From: Dactylosporangium sucinum
GTDB taxonomy: Bacteria > Actinomycetota > Actinomycetes > Mycobacteriales > Micromonosporaceae
Assembly: GCF_014647515.1 (NCBI RefSeq)
Contig: NZ_BMPI01000021.1
Location: forward strand, 1 to 43,886
DNA: 43,886 nt
Reading direction: 5' to 3'
Position 1 is the first letter of the stretch, and every line of letters begins with the position of its first letter. The translations under genes and the position numbers were made by a program. The notes beneath the pieces are model-generated. The model saw only the letters and a list, made by a program, of their open reading frames with translations, had not been told where the DNA came from and did not search any database. Of this stretch, positions 14,168 through 22,251 are shown piece by piece.

Positions 14168-16410
14168 CTCGTCCTCCCGCCCGGGGGCAGCGGCAGGTGT
14201 GCGTGCACGAGGGTGCCGCCCCCGGCCGTGGAGCCTATCGACCATTCGCCGCCGACCTCGGCGGCGCGCTCACGCATCGAACGCAGGCCGACCCCGTCCG
14301 GCCGCGCCGGGTCCAGCCCCCGGCCGTCGTCGGCCACCGTCACCTCGACCGAGTCCGGACGCCGGGCGATGAGCACCGTGCACGAGGTGGCGCCGCTGTG
14401 CCGCGCCACGTTGGTCATCGCCTCCACAGCGATGCGGTACGCCGCCGTCTCCACCGCGGCCGGCAGCGGCGCCGCCGCGGCGCCGTCCTCCTCGCCGCGG
14501 ACCTCGATGGCGACCGCGCCGCCGAGCGCGTCCGCCCGGGACCGCACCGCCCCGACCAGGCCGAGCTCGTCGAGGGCGGGCGGCCGCAGCGCCTCCACCA
14601 GGCGCCGCACGTCGGTCACCGAGGCGGTCGCCTCGGCCGAGATCTCGGCGAGCAGCGCGTGCGCCGCCGAGCCGGCGGGCACGTCACGGGCGGCCAGCTC
14701 GGCCTTCAGCCCGATCGCGGCCAGCGTCGGGCCGAGCCCGTCGTGCAGGTCCCGGCGCAGCCGCCGCCGCTCGTCCTCCCGCGAGGCGACCACGTCGGCC
14801 CGGGACCGCACCAGGTCGTCGTGCAGCCGCACGGCCTGCACCGCCACGCCGGCCTGCCGCGCGAGCGAGCCGAGCAGCGCCACGTCCGCCGCGTCGAGCG
14901 GGTCGTCGCGCCCGCGCGCCGACACCCGCAGCCGGCCGACCGACCGCCGCTGATAGTGCAGCGGCTCCACGTGCACCGGCTCGGTCGGCACGCCGTACTC
15001 GGCGGCGGGCTGGAAACCGCCCGCGCCGTCCGCGAGGTCGATCGCCGCGTACGGCACGCGCAGCGAGCGGGCCACGGTCTGCACCACCGCCGGCAGCACG
15101 TCGGCCGGCAGCATCGCCGAGCCGAGACGCGCCCCCAGCCGGTCCAGCGCTCCGGCCGGGTCGTGGCGGTCGCCGTACATCAGCCGGTCGACGGCCCGCT
15201 GCGCGGCCGTGCGCAGGGGAGCCAGCGCGACCGCCGCCGCGGCCGCGGCCAGGGCGGCCGCGACCGTGTCCGACAGGTGCAGGCCGCTGACCAGCAGCGC
15301 CACCACGATCGCGTACCCGGCCACCAGGACGGCGACGGTCGCGGCGTACACCAGGGACCGGTTCGCCAGCCGCTCGATGTCGAACAGGTACTGGCGGCGC
15401 AGCGCCACCCCGATCGCGGCGACGAACGGCAACCCGGCCAGGCCCAGGTCGCCCCACGGCAGCAGCTGGTCGCCGGTCACCAGCTGCGGCAGGTGCCAGC
15501 CGAGGATGCTGAGCAGGGCCGCGGCAGCGCCGCCGCCGCCGAGCCAGCGCAACCGGCTGCGCATCAGCGGATCCGGCACCGCCCGGTAGGCGACCACGCC
15601 GGACACCGTGCTGACCAGCAGCGCCACGGCGGCGACCGCCGTCTGCCCGCTGTGCACCAGGGCCAGCCAGCGCAGCTGGTTCGGCGCGAGGAGGCCGGCG
15701 ATCGCGGTCCAGGCCAGCATGACGGCGAGCGGCCCGGCGTACGCGATCCGGACGGCCCGGCGCCCGCCCCAGGGGTGCCCGCCGACGACCGTCAGCGAGA
15801 AGGCGAGCAGGCCGCCCCAGGCGACGGAGTAGACGCCGACGGCGTTGAGCTGGAACAGCCAGAACACCGGGCCGCCGGTGGCCAGGGCGAGCGCGGGGAG
15901 CCCGGCGACCACGACGGCGGTGCTGCCGAGCAGGCCGGCCCCGAGCACCAGCAGCGGTCCGGTCGACGGTTCCTCGGGGCGGCGGACGTAGCACGCGGCG
16001 GCGAGCACGGCCAGGGCGAGAACGAAGACGAGGTTGCCCCACGCCTGGCCGGCCAGCGCCCGGATCGCCGGCCGTTCGACCCGGACGACCGGCGCCTGCG
16101 CCGAGCCGTCCCGGGCGACGTCGTAGGGGATCGCGGCGCCGGGCTCGGGCCGCTGCAGGGTGCCGAGGCCGTCGGCGAGGCGGTGCCCGCCGATCGAGGT
16201 GACCAGGTCGCCGGTGCGCAGGGGGGTCCCGCCGGGGTCGGGGACCACGACGACGACGGCCTCGGGGCGCAGCGCCGACCAGCCCAGCGGCAGGATCGTC
16301 CCGTCGCCGGTGGCGTCCAGCCGGACGGCGACGCCGACGACGCCCAGCACGGCGATGACGATCGCCACCACCGCCGGGCTGCGGCGCGACCGCCGCACGG
16401 GAGCGGACAC
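14164..16410 (-). CDS. Multi-TM sensor histidine kinase with extracytoplasmic PDZ-like domain (HisKA_3)
   Basis: 748 residues. TM1 at 12-30; a PDZ-like domain at about 45-112 (GTPLRTGDLVTSIGGHRLADG); seven or eight further TM helices at 120-400; a GAF-like domain at 420-530; then the HisKA_3 box REDERRRLRRDLHDGLGP with phospho-acceptor H556 and the ATPase motifs TNVARHSGA and VTVADDGRGL. The layout resembles ComP/DegS-like kinases that sense envelope or peptide signals. Start is GTG 16410 because the frame upstream lacks a better codon; Shine-Dalgarno is weak. It signals to the coupled regulator. Confidence 0.92.
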   Translation of the reverse strand: MSAPVRRSRRSPAVVAIVIAVLGVVGVAVRLDATGDGTILPLGWSALRPEAVVVVVPDPGGTPLRTGDLVTSIGGHRLADGLGTLQRPEPGAAIPYDVARDGSAQAPVVRVERPAIRALAGQAWGNLVFVLALAVLAAACYVRRPEEPSTGPLLVLGAGLLGSTAVVVAGLPALALATGGPVFWLFQLNAVGVYSVAWGGLLAFSLTVVGGHPWGGRRAVRIAYAGPLAVMLAWTAIAGLLAPNQLRWLALVHSGQTAVAAVALLVSTVSGVVAYRAVPDPLMRSRLRWLGGGGAAAALLSILGWHLPQLVTGDQLLPWGDLGLAGLPFVAAIGVALRRQYLFDIERLANRSLVYAATVAVLVAGYAIVVALLVSGLHLSDTVAAALAAAAAAVALAPLRTAAQRAVDRLMYGDRHDPAGALDRLGARLGSAMLPADVLPAVVQTVARSLRVPYAAIDLADGAGGFQPAAEYGVPTEPVHVEPLHYQRRSVGRLRVSARGRDDPLDAADVALLGSLARQAGVAVQAVRLHDDLVRSRADVVASREDERRRLRRDLHDGLGPTLAAIGLKAELAARDVPAGSAAHALLAEISAEATASVTDVRRLVEALRPPALDELGLVGAVRSRADALGGAVAIEVRGEEDGAAAAPLPAAVETAAYRIAVEAMTNVARHSGATSCTVLIARRPDSVEVTVADDGRGLDPARPDGVGLRSMRERAAEVGGEWSIGSTAGGGTLVHAHLPLPPGGRTR

Positions 16411-16458
16411 GTCGTCATCATCGCCGATGAGGCGCCGCGGAGTCTGCCGGACGGTCGG

Positions 16459-17640
16459 TCAGAACGCAGCGGAGGGCGCACCCGCGAGGCGCTTCTCCAG
16501 GGGCGTGCGGAACCGGGGCGTCACCCGCACGCCGTCCAGCCAGCCCGACAGCTCCCCGGCGGCCGCCGCCACCGCCGCCCGGACCGGCGCGGGCACGTCC
16601 TCCAGCAGCTCCACGGCGGCGCCCCCCGCCGGTGGGCAGCCCCATCCGCCGATCACGCGCCCGTCGGACCACACCGTCGGGCCGGCGTTGCCGGTGCGGT
16701 CGAACAGCTCGGGGGCGTGCTCGCCGAGGTACCACTCCCGCGAGACCCAGCCCATCATCGTCGGGTCGAGGCCGGGCAGCAGCGCCACCCACGGCGGCGG
16801 GGCCTCGACCGGGTCGACGTCGTCCGGCAGCACCCAGCCGCTGTCGCCGCCGTCGAGCGTGACCTCGACCGCCTCGACCGCCCGCAGCGCGGCGCGGGTG
16901 TGGGTCACCGTCCAGCCGGTCCACCACTTGAGGTCGGCGAGGGTGCCCGGACCGTACCGGGCCAGCCAGGCCCGGACCAGCTCGGCCCGCGCCGCGGCCG
17001 GGTCCGGCTCCGGCAGGTCGGCGCCGAGCCACGCGGCGGCCGGCGACCACACGTACTGGCTGCTCAGCCACGACCCGACCGGCCGGCCGCGGACGATGCG
17101 GCCGTCGGCCGAGAGCAGGAACAGCACCCGGCTCGTCGCATACTGGCTGCCCTGCGGGAACGCCAGCTCGGTCCGCAGCCGCGGCTCGTCGGCGGCCAGC
17201 TGGGCGGCGGTCGCGCTGCCCCGGGCCACGAGCGCCGCATACGTCGAGGCCTCCACCTCGGCGAGCCAGTCCGCGTCGCCGACCCCGCACTCCCGCAGCT
17301 GCTTGACCAGCAGCTGCCGCTGGGCGGCGGCGATCGCGCGGGTCGCGGCGGCCTGCACGACCGGCGCGAACCCGACCGGCACGACGAACATCGTGCGTCG
17401 CATGCCGAGCATCCGCAGCAGCGTCCGATCTTGGTACAACGCGTGCTCGACGCCCTCGACGAGCGGGGTGTGCAGGCGCGCGGCGATGGACAGGTGGACG
17501 GTGGCCGCGTCGGTGGCGTGCAGGGCGACCAGGCCGGTGGCGACGTCGGCCGGGCCGTGGCCGGCGGTGACGGGCCCGGCCAGGCCGTGCCGCCAGGCGA
17601 GCCTCGCCCGTCGCTGCGCGGTGTCGATGTGCGGTTTCAC
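16459..17640 (-). CDS. HTH_42 winged-helix DNA-binding protein (AlkZ/YcaQ-like)
   Basis: 393 residues beginning IDTAQRRARLAWRHGLAGP, with LVALHATDAATVHLSIAARL, LYQDRTLLRMLGMRRTMFVVP and the central PVGSWLSSQYVWSP. It ends with TPLEKRLAG. These mark the HTH_42 superfamily, whose characterised members (AlkZ, YcaQ/AlkX) are DNA glycosylases unhooking interstrand crosslinks or bulky adducts. The catalytic Q-x-Q/D motif of true AlkZ is not obvious, so enzymatic activity is uncertain. The GTG start at 17640 has TACAAA 7 nt upstream. It ends 48 nt before the kinase. Confidence 0.85.
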   Translation of the reverse strand: MKPHIDTAQRRARLAWRHGLAGPVTAGHGPADVATGLVALHATDAATVHLSIAARLHTPLVEGVEHALYQDRTLLRMLGMRRTMFVVPVGFAPVVQAAATRAIAAAQRQLLVKQLRECGVGDADWLAEVEASTYAALVARGSATAAQLAADEPRLRTELAFPQGSQYATSRVLFLLSADGRIVRGRPVGSWLSSQYVWSPAAAWLGADLPEPDPAAARAELVRAWLARYGPGTLADLKWWTGWTVTHTRAALRAVEAVEVTLDGGDSGWVLPDDVDPVEAPPPWVALLPGLDPTMMGWVSREWYLGEHAPELFDRTGNAGPTVWSDGRVIGGWGCPPAGGAAVELLEDVPAPVRAAVAAAAGELSGWLDGVRVTPRFRTPLEKRLAGAPSAAF

Positions 17641-17661
17641 GGCCCTATTTGTACCGCACTG

Positions 17662-18321
17662 TCAGTGCCGCAGCCGCCACCCGCTGCCGTCGCCGTCGGT
17701 CATGCTGCCGTCGGCGAGGGCGGGATCGGCGAGCGCCGGCCACCGCGCGGCGGGCGGGTGTCGCAGCAGCCGCCCGGCCGTGTCGTGCAGCCGGCCGAGC
17801 AGCAGCCCCGCCTCGGCGAGGAACTCGGCGAGCGCGCCCACCCCGGCGGCGCTCGCGGCCGGAATCGCCAGCGGCACGGCACAGGCCGAGATCGCCGCGG
17901 CCAGCCGCACCGCGAGCGCGGACACCGCCACCCCGAGGGCGGCCCAGAACACGCTCAGCGCGACGGCGAGCTCCCGCAGCGCCGACGCGACCGCCGTCGC
18001 CGCCCCGGCCGCCTCGGCGAACGCGGCCCGCTGGGTGCGCAGCCCCTGCAGGTAGGCGTCGGCGGCCGGCCCGGTCCACCGGTCGTCGGCCCGCAGCGTG
18101 TCGGCGCCGAGGCGCTCGCCCCGCCGGGTCACCAGCGCCGCGGCGGCGGACCAGCGCTGCGCGGCCCGCCACAACGCGGCCGGGTCGCCGGGGTCGCGCA
18201 GCAGCGCCGCGAGCCGCTCCCGCACGTCGCGGACGAGCCCGTCGAGGTCGGCGTCGTCGCTGAGGTCGGCGAGCCGCCGCGCCAGGCGCAGCACGTCGTC
18301 GACCGCGACCGGCGTCACCAT
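17662..18321 (-). CDS. WXG100-like type VII secretion protein
   Basis: 219 residues, almost all alpha-helical. RWTGPAADAYLQGLRTQRAAFAEAA near residues 82-106 carries the W-x-G turn between two long helices, as in WXG100/ESX substrates, with the Y-x-x-x-L spacing of the general T7SS signal roughly preserved. A hydrophobic stretch (ALSVFWAALGVAVSALAVRLAAAISACAVPLAIPAASAAG) follows. The ATG at 18321 overlaps the previous gene by 7 nt, indicating coexpression. No EccC ATPase, mycosin or other ESX core gene lies in the window, so secretion would depend on machinery elsewhere. Confidence 0.75.
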   Translation of the reverse strand: MVTPVAVDDVLRLARRLADLSDDADLDGLVRDVRERLAALLRDPGDPAALWRAAQRWSAAAALVTRRGERLGADTLRADDRWTGPAADAYLQGLRTQRAAFAEAAGAATAVASALRELAVALSVFWAALGVAVSALAVRLAAAISACAVPLAIPAASAAGVGALAEFLAEAGLLLGRLHDTAGRLLRHPPAARWPALADPALADGSMTDGDGSGWRLRH

Positions 18322-18608
18322 GTCTGGCGCAGGCGGTGCACGGCTGCCGCCTCGTCCCGTTCATACGCGGCGGCCGCGGTCTGCAGGGCGATCGCCGTCG
18401 CCGCGCAGGCTGACGCGCCCGACGCGAGCAGTTCGGTGGTCCCGTTCATGCACGCGGCGAAGTGCCCCGCGGCGCCCGACAGCTCGGCCGGCGTCAGCGA
18501 CGGCAGCCGGCAACCGGACAGGTCGGCGGCAGCGGCCAGCCACGCGGCGGCGTCGTCGCGCAGCGCCGCGACCGCGGCGGTGATGGTCTCCGGCGTCGGT
18601 GGTGGCAT
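18315..18608 (-). CDS. EspC-like type VII secretion target
   Basis: 97 residues, helical, beginning MPPPTPETITAAVAALRDDAAAWLAAAADL with a second helix GAAGHFAACMNGTTELLASGASACAATAIALQTAAAAYERDE. This matches the small EspC/ESX-target family that pairs with WXG100-like partners. Two cysteines lie in helix 2. ATG 18608 (GAGG 9 nt upstream) is preferred to 18617. Likely a heterodimer partner of the downstream product. Confidence 0.7.
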   Translation of the reverse strand: MPPPTPETITAAVAALRDDAAAWLAAAADLSGCRLPSLTPAELSGAAGHFAACMNGTTELLASGASACAATAIALQTAAAAYERDEAAAVHRLRQTW

Positions 18609-18660
18609 GCCCACCATCCTCGGCGGCCCGCCCGAACGCCCGGAAGACCGGATCGCCGCC

Positions 18661-18669
18661 TGTGGATAA
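18661..18669 (-). promoter_or_regulatory. Perfect DnaA-box consensus, single copy
   Basis: TGTGGATAA on the plus strand is the complement of TTATCCACA, the ideal DnaA box, in an otherwise very GC-rich stretch. No second box is nearby, so it is not an origin. It could be a DnaA-regulated or titration site between the EspC-like and 35-residue genes. Confidence 0.5.
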
Positions 18670-18777
18670 CTAGGCGTCGTCCTTGCGCCGCCAGGAGTCC
18701 ACGTACAGGGCGATCAGGATCAGCACGGCCACCGCGAGGCCGAGGATGATCCAGACGAATACGGCATTGCCCCCCAT
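18670..18777 (-). CDS. 35-residue single-TM membrane peptide
   Basis: ATG 18777 opens MGGNAVFVWIILGLAVAVL, one TM helix spanning about residues 6-27, followed by DSWRRKDDA. The start has no Shine-Dalgarno but has TACCGT exactly 6 nt upstream (18789-18784), the same leaderless layout (same 6-nt spacer CGATGC) as the gene starting at 10886. N-out or N-in topology with a charged C-terminus is typical of small regulatory membrane peptides. Function unknown. It is divergent from the methyltransferase, 70 nt away. Confidence 0.6.
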   Translation of the reverse strand: MGGNAVFVWIILGLAVAVLILIALYVDSWRRKDDA

Positions 18778-18847
18778 GCATCGACGGTACCGAGGAGTCC
18801 CGATGCGCGGCGTCGCACGCACGAGTGACTTGGTAGCGTCGGCGGCG

Positions 18848-19486
18848 ATGACCACAGATTTCGTCCGCGCGAACACCCGCCTCGCCAAGGTCCCCCTCGT
18901 CCCGGAGGTGCTGCTGCACCAGGCCGACGAGGCGATCGAGCTGTGGCAGCGCACCGAGTCCGACCGGGGCGGGGCGCAGCTGCCGCCGCCGTTCTGGGCG
19001 TTCGCGTGGGCGGGCGGGCAGGCCCTGGCCCGGCACGTGCTCGACGAACCGGCCCTGGTCGCGGGGCGGCGGGTGCTCGACCTGGCCGCCGGCTCCGGGC
19101 TGGTGGCGATCGCGGCGATGCTGGCCGGCGCGGCCGAGGTGACCGCGGTGGAGATCGACCCCCTGGCGGTGGCCGCGATCGAGGTCAACGCGGCCGCCAA
19201 CGCCGTCGCCGTGACGCCGCTGCTCGCCGACGTGCTCGACCAGCGGGTCGACGCGGACGTGGTCCTGGCCGGCGACGTCTTCTACAGCCGGGAGATGACG
19301 GCCCGCATGCTGGGCTTCCTGCGCCCGGCCGCGGCGACCGGCGCGACGGTGCTGGCCGGCGACCCCGGCCGGGCCTACCTGCCGCGGGAGCACCTGACGC
19401 TGGTGGCCGCCTACGACGTGCCGGTGCCGCAGACGCTGGAAGACACGCCGGTCAAGCGAACCACCGTCTGGCGTGTGAATCCTTAG
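18848..19486 (+). CDS. Class I SAM-dependent methyltransferase (ETFB-lysine methyltransferase-like)
   Basis: 212 residues. PPFWAFAWAGGQALARHVL precedes motif I VLDLAAGSGLVAIAAMLAGA, then VTAVEIDPLAVAAIEVNA (motif II acidic residue) and VVLAGDVFYSREM (post-I/IV). This order matches the ETFBKMT / nicotinamide-N-methyltransferase-like group that modifies protein lysines. ATG 18848 is preferred because TAGCGT lies 8 nt upstream (leaderless). The substrate is unknown. It ends 11 nt before the recombinase start. Confidence 0.88.
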   Translation: MTTDFVRANTRLAKVPLVPEVLLHQADEAIELWQRTESDRGGAQLPPPFWAFAWAGGQALARHVLDEPALVAGRRVLDLAAGSGLVAIAAMLAGAAEVTAVEIDPLAVAAIEVNAAANAVAVTPLLADVLDQRVDADVVLAGDVFYSREMTARMLGFLRPAAATGATVLAGDPGRAYLPREHLTLVAAYDVPVPQTLEDTPVKRTTVWRVNP

Positions 19487-19497
19487 ACTCTGCGGCG

Positions 19498-20460
19498 ATG
19501 TCCACCCTCTCGCCGTTGCCGCCGCCCTCCGGTGGGCTGGCCGATTTCACCGAGGGCTGGCTCGCCAACCGGCGGCTGTCCGCACACACCCGCGCCGCGT
19601 ACCGCCGCGACGTGCACCAGTTCCTCGCCTGGTGCGCCGAGCGCGGCGTCGACCCGGTCGCCGCCTCGTTCCTGCACGTCAACGCCTACGGCCGGGACCT
19701 GGAGTCCACGGTGGACGGACGGACCGGCCGGCCCCTCGCCCCGGCGAGCGTGGCCCGGAAGCTGTCGGCGCTGTCGAGCTGGTACCAGTTCCTGGTGCGG
19801 CTGGAGGTCGTGTCGAACAACCCGGTCGGCGGTGTCGACCGGCCCCGCGTGGCGCGGGACGTGTCGTCGACGGTGGGGCTGTCGGCGGGCGAGGTCGACG
19901 CGATGCTCGCCGCCGCGGCCCGGCTGTCCGGCCCGACCGCCGACCGGGACCGGGCCGTCCTGGCCCTGCTGGCCGACCTGGGGCTGCGGGTCGGTGAGGT
20001 GGTCGCCCTCGACCTGGGCGACGTCGGCGTGGAGCGGGGGCACCGCACGGTCCGGTTCACCGGCAAGGGCGGCCTGCCGCGGCGGCGGGCGCTGACCCCG
20101 GCCGCGGCGCACGCGATCGACACGTTCCTGGCCCGCCGCGGCGACGAGCCGGGGCCGCTGTTCACCACGGCGACGGGCGGGCGGGTCGACCGGCACGCCG
20201 TGTTCCGGCTGGTGCGGCGGCTGGCCCGGGACGCGGGGGTGCCGGCGTGGGAACGGCTGTCGCCGCACTCGCTGCGGCACGCGTTCGCGACCGCGGCCCG
20301 CGACGAGGGCGTGCCCCTGGAGGACGTCCAGGACGCCATGGGACACGCCGACCCGCGCACGACCCGCCGCTACGACCGGGACCGCCACAACCTGGACCGC
20401 GACCCCGCGTATGCGCTGGCCGCGGCCCGGGCCCGGCGCGGTCACACCAGTTCGTCGTAG
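19498..20460 (+). CDS. XerC/D-type tyrosine recombinase
   Basis: 320 residues. N-terminal SAM-like core-binding domain (about 17-110, WLANRRLSAHTRAAYRRDVHQFLAWC). The catalytic domain has all active-site residues: R in ADLGLRVGEVV, K in FTGKGG, HxxR in SPHSLRHAF, H in MGHADPRTT, and the nucleophilic Y in TRRYDRDR. -10-like TAGACT starts on the TAG stop of the methyltransferase, 8 nt before the ATG, so it is leaderless. No excisionase, att core or tRNA is adjacent, so it looks like a stand-alone chromosomal recombinase. Its 3' end overlaps the convergent acyl-CoA dehydrogenase by 19 nt. Confidence 0.93.
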   Translation: MSTLSPLPPPSGGLADFTEGWLANRRLSAHTRAAYRRDVHQFLAWCAERGVDPVAASFLHVNAYGRDLESTVDGRTGRPLAPASVARKLSALSSWYQFLVRLEVVSNNPVGGVDRPRVARDVSSTVGLSAGEVDAMLAAAARLSGPTADRDRAVLALLADLGLRVGEVVALDLGDVGVERGHRTVRFTGKGGLPRRRALTPAAAHAIDTFLARRGDEPGPLFTTATGGRVDRHAVFRLVRRLARDAGVPAWERLSPHSLRHAFATAARDEGVPLEDVQDAMGHADPRTTRRYDRDRHNLDRDPAYALAAARARRGHTSSS

Positions 20461-22127
20461 TGCTCGTGCAGCTCGGCCGACACGTCGGCGCGGCCGAGCT
20501 GCCGCAGCGTCCACAGCGACGCGAGCAGCGCGGGCCGTTCGTCGCCGCGGTCGAGGGCCCAGGCGGCGTGTTCGAGCAGCAGCGCGGCGGTGAGCGCGTG
20601 CCCGAGCCGCAGCGACAGTTCCCGCGCCCCGGCGAGGACCCGCGGGTCGCGCGGGTCGGCGGCGGCGGTCTCCACGTCGGCGGCGAGGCGCCGGGCAGCG
20701 GCGACGACAGCCTCCGCGACGCCGGGCAGCCCGTGCACGGCGGCGTCGGCGGCGGCCTCGAACCGGCGCAGCAGCGGCCGGGCCCCGTCCGCGGAGGTGA
20801 GTGCGCGCAGCACGTCGACGGACAGCACGTTGGTGGTGCCTTCCCAGATCGGCAGGACCTGCGCGTCGCGCAGCAGCCGGGGGATGCCGGTGTCCTCGAC
20901 GTATCCGGCGCCGCCGAACGCCTCCAGGTACTCGCCGGCGGCGGCCGGCGCGAGCCGTCCGGTGGTCAGCTTGGCCAGGGGCGCGACGAGGCGAAGTTCC
21001 GCGGCGGCCTCGGCGTCGCCGTGTTCGGCCCGGCCGAGCAGCGCGAACGCGTGCGCGGCGAGCGCGAACGCGCCGGCGGTGTCGACGGCGAGCCCGCCGA
21101 GGGTGGCGCGGTGCAGCGGGTTCGCGGCCAGCAGCCCGCCGGCGACGGTGCGCTCGGCGGCGTAGCTGCGCGCGTACTCGAGGCCGCGGCGCATCCCGCC
21201 GGCGGCCGCGGCGGCGTTGTGCAGCCGGGTCACCACGACGAGCGTCATCATCGTGTGCAGGCCGGGCCGGTCGGGGTCGCCGACGGGGTGGGCGGCGACG
21301 TCGTCGAGGCGGACCTCGCCGGTCGGCACGGCGCGGGTGCCGAGCTTGTCCTTGAGGCGCAGCACCTGCAGCCCGGCGGCGGGGCTGACGCCGTCGCCGG
21401 CGTAGCGCGGCACGAGGAACGGCACCAGGTTGCGGCTGCCGGGGCCGGCGCCCTCGGGCCGGGCCAGGGCGATCGCCATCGCCGAGTCGATCGCGGAGCA
21501 GAACCACTTGTCGCCGGTGAGCCGCCACCCGTGCGGGGTCCGGCGGGCGGTCGTGGTGGACCGGGCGATGTCGGACCCGCCCTGGGACTCGGTCATCCAC
21601 TGGCCGCTGGTCACCGCCACGGCCGGATCCGTGCTGGTCAGCTTGTCCAGCCAGTCCCGGTGTACCGCGTGTGCCGCGCCCGGCAGCGACAGCAGCGCGG
21701 CCGCGCCGTCCGCCATGGCGACGGGGCAGCTGAACGTCGCCGACTCCGGCCCCCACAGGTGCAGCAGGGCGTGCTGCACGACGCGGGCGCCGGCGCCCCA
21801 CGTGGCGCGGCTGTCCGCGAGGTACGGCAGGGCGACGACGCCGTGCCGGGCGGCGGCGTCGCGCTGGGCCCGCCACCCGGCGGCGGTGTCGACCCGCTCG
21901 ATCCGGTTGCCCCACGCGTCGAACCGGGTCAGCACGGGCGGGTGCGTCTCGGCGTCGTGGTGCGCGGCCCGCAGCGGCCCGAGGACCTCGGCCGACAGCT
22001 CGGCGAGGCGGCCCTTGGCGGCGGCGTGCCCGGCGTCGCCGAGGAGCCGGTCGAGCCAGCCGCGCAGCTGCGGGTCGGCGCTGTAGGGGTCGCGGAGCGT
22101 CGGCGGCTGCTGCGTGAAACGCGTCAT
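20442..22127 (-). CDS. AidB-like acyl-CoA dehydrogenase
   Basis: 561 residues, longer than ordinary acyl-CoA dehydrogenases because of a C-terminal extension, as in AidB. MTESQGGSDIARSTTTARR is the FAD/substrate signature; GDKWFCSAIDSAM, RLKDKLGTRAVPTGEV, YARSYAAERTVAGG, EAFGGAGYVEDTGIPRLLRDAQVLPIWEGTTNVLSVD follow in family order. Escherichia coli AidB binds DNA and protects against alkylation; activity here is untested. ATG 22127 has TAACCT 7 nt upstream and a TTACCG dyad over the promoter. Longer starts would run through that operator. Confidence 0.93.
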   Translation of the reverse strand: MTRFTQQPPTLRDPYSADPQLRGWLDRLLGDAGHAAAKGRLAELSAEVLGPLRAAHHDAETHPPVLTRFDAWGNRIERVDTAAGWRAQRDAAARHGVVALPYLADSRATWGAGARVVQHALLHLWGPESATFSCPVAMADGAAALLSLPGAAHAVHRDWLDKLTSTDPAVAVTSGQWMTESQGGSDIARSTTTARRTPHGWRLTGDKWFCSAIDSAMAIALARPEGAGPGSRNLVPFLVPRYAGDGVSPAAGLQVLRLKDKLGTRAVPTGEVRLDDVAAHPVGDPDRPGLHTMMTLVVVTRLHNAAAAAGGMRRGLEYARSYAAERTVAGGLLAANPLHRATLGGLAVDTAGAFALAAHAFALLGRAEHGDAEAAAELRLVAPLAKLTTGRLAPAAAGEYLEAFGGAGYVEDTGIPRLLRDAQVLPIWEGTTNVLSVDVLRALTSADGARPLLRRFEAAADAAVHGLPGVAEAVVAAARRLAADVETAAADPRDPRVLAGARELSLRLGHALTAALLLEHAAWALDRGDERPALLASLWTLRQLGRADVSAELHEHYDELV

Positions 22128-22134
22128 ACCCCCG

Positions 22135-22151
22135 AGGTTACCGTCCGGTAA
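22135..22151 (-). promoter_or_regulatory. Promoter and TTACCG-TC-CGGTAA operator of the acyl-CoA dehydrogenase
   Basis: A perfect 14-bp palindrome occupies 22138-22151 and overlaps the minus-strand -10-like TAACCT (22140-22135). The form TTACCG-N2-CGGTAA is typical of TetR regulators of fatty-acid genes. No such regulator is adjacent. Confidence 0.7.
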
Positions 22152-22211
22152 TCCGGCGCACACCAGCCCTCACGTGCGGGCTCGCACAGGGCTGTCACGG
22201 GGCTCGCACGA

Positions 22212-22247
22212 ACGCTCGCAGGGACGCTCGCAGGGACGCTCGAACGA
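22212..22247 (+). repeat. Three tandem 12-bp repeats (ACGCTCGCAGGG)
   Basis: Copies at 22212-22223 and 22224-22235 are identical; the third (22236-22247) diverges after ACGCTCG. Two related GGGCTCGCAC units lie just upstream. It sits between the thymidine kinase stop and the acyl-CoA dehydrogenase promoter; no coding role is apparent. Confidence 0.75.
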
Positions 22248-22251
22248 AGGC

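Noticed and set aside
14197..18669. Very long plus-strand open frame (about 1490 codons)
   Set aside because: It is the antisense shadow of the kinase, HTH_42 and WXG genes; the product is R/H/G/Q-rich with no domain. High GC content removes stop codons from the shadow frames.
18661..18669. Replication origin based on the perfect DnaA box
   Set aside because: Only one box, no AT-rich segment and no dnaA/dnaN nearby.
19498..20460. Phage or integrative-element integrase
   Set aside because: No tRNA, direct-repeat att sites, excisionase or cargo genes flank it, and base composition is normal.
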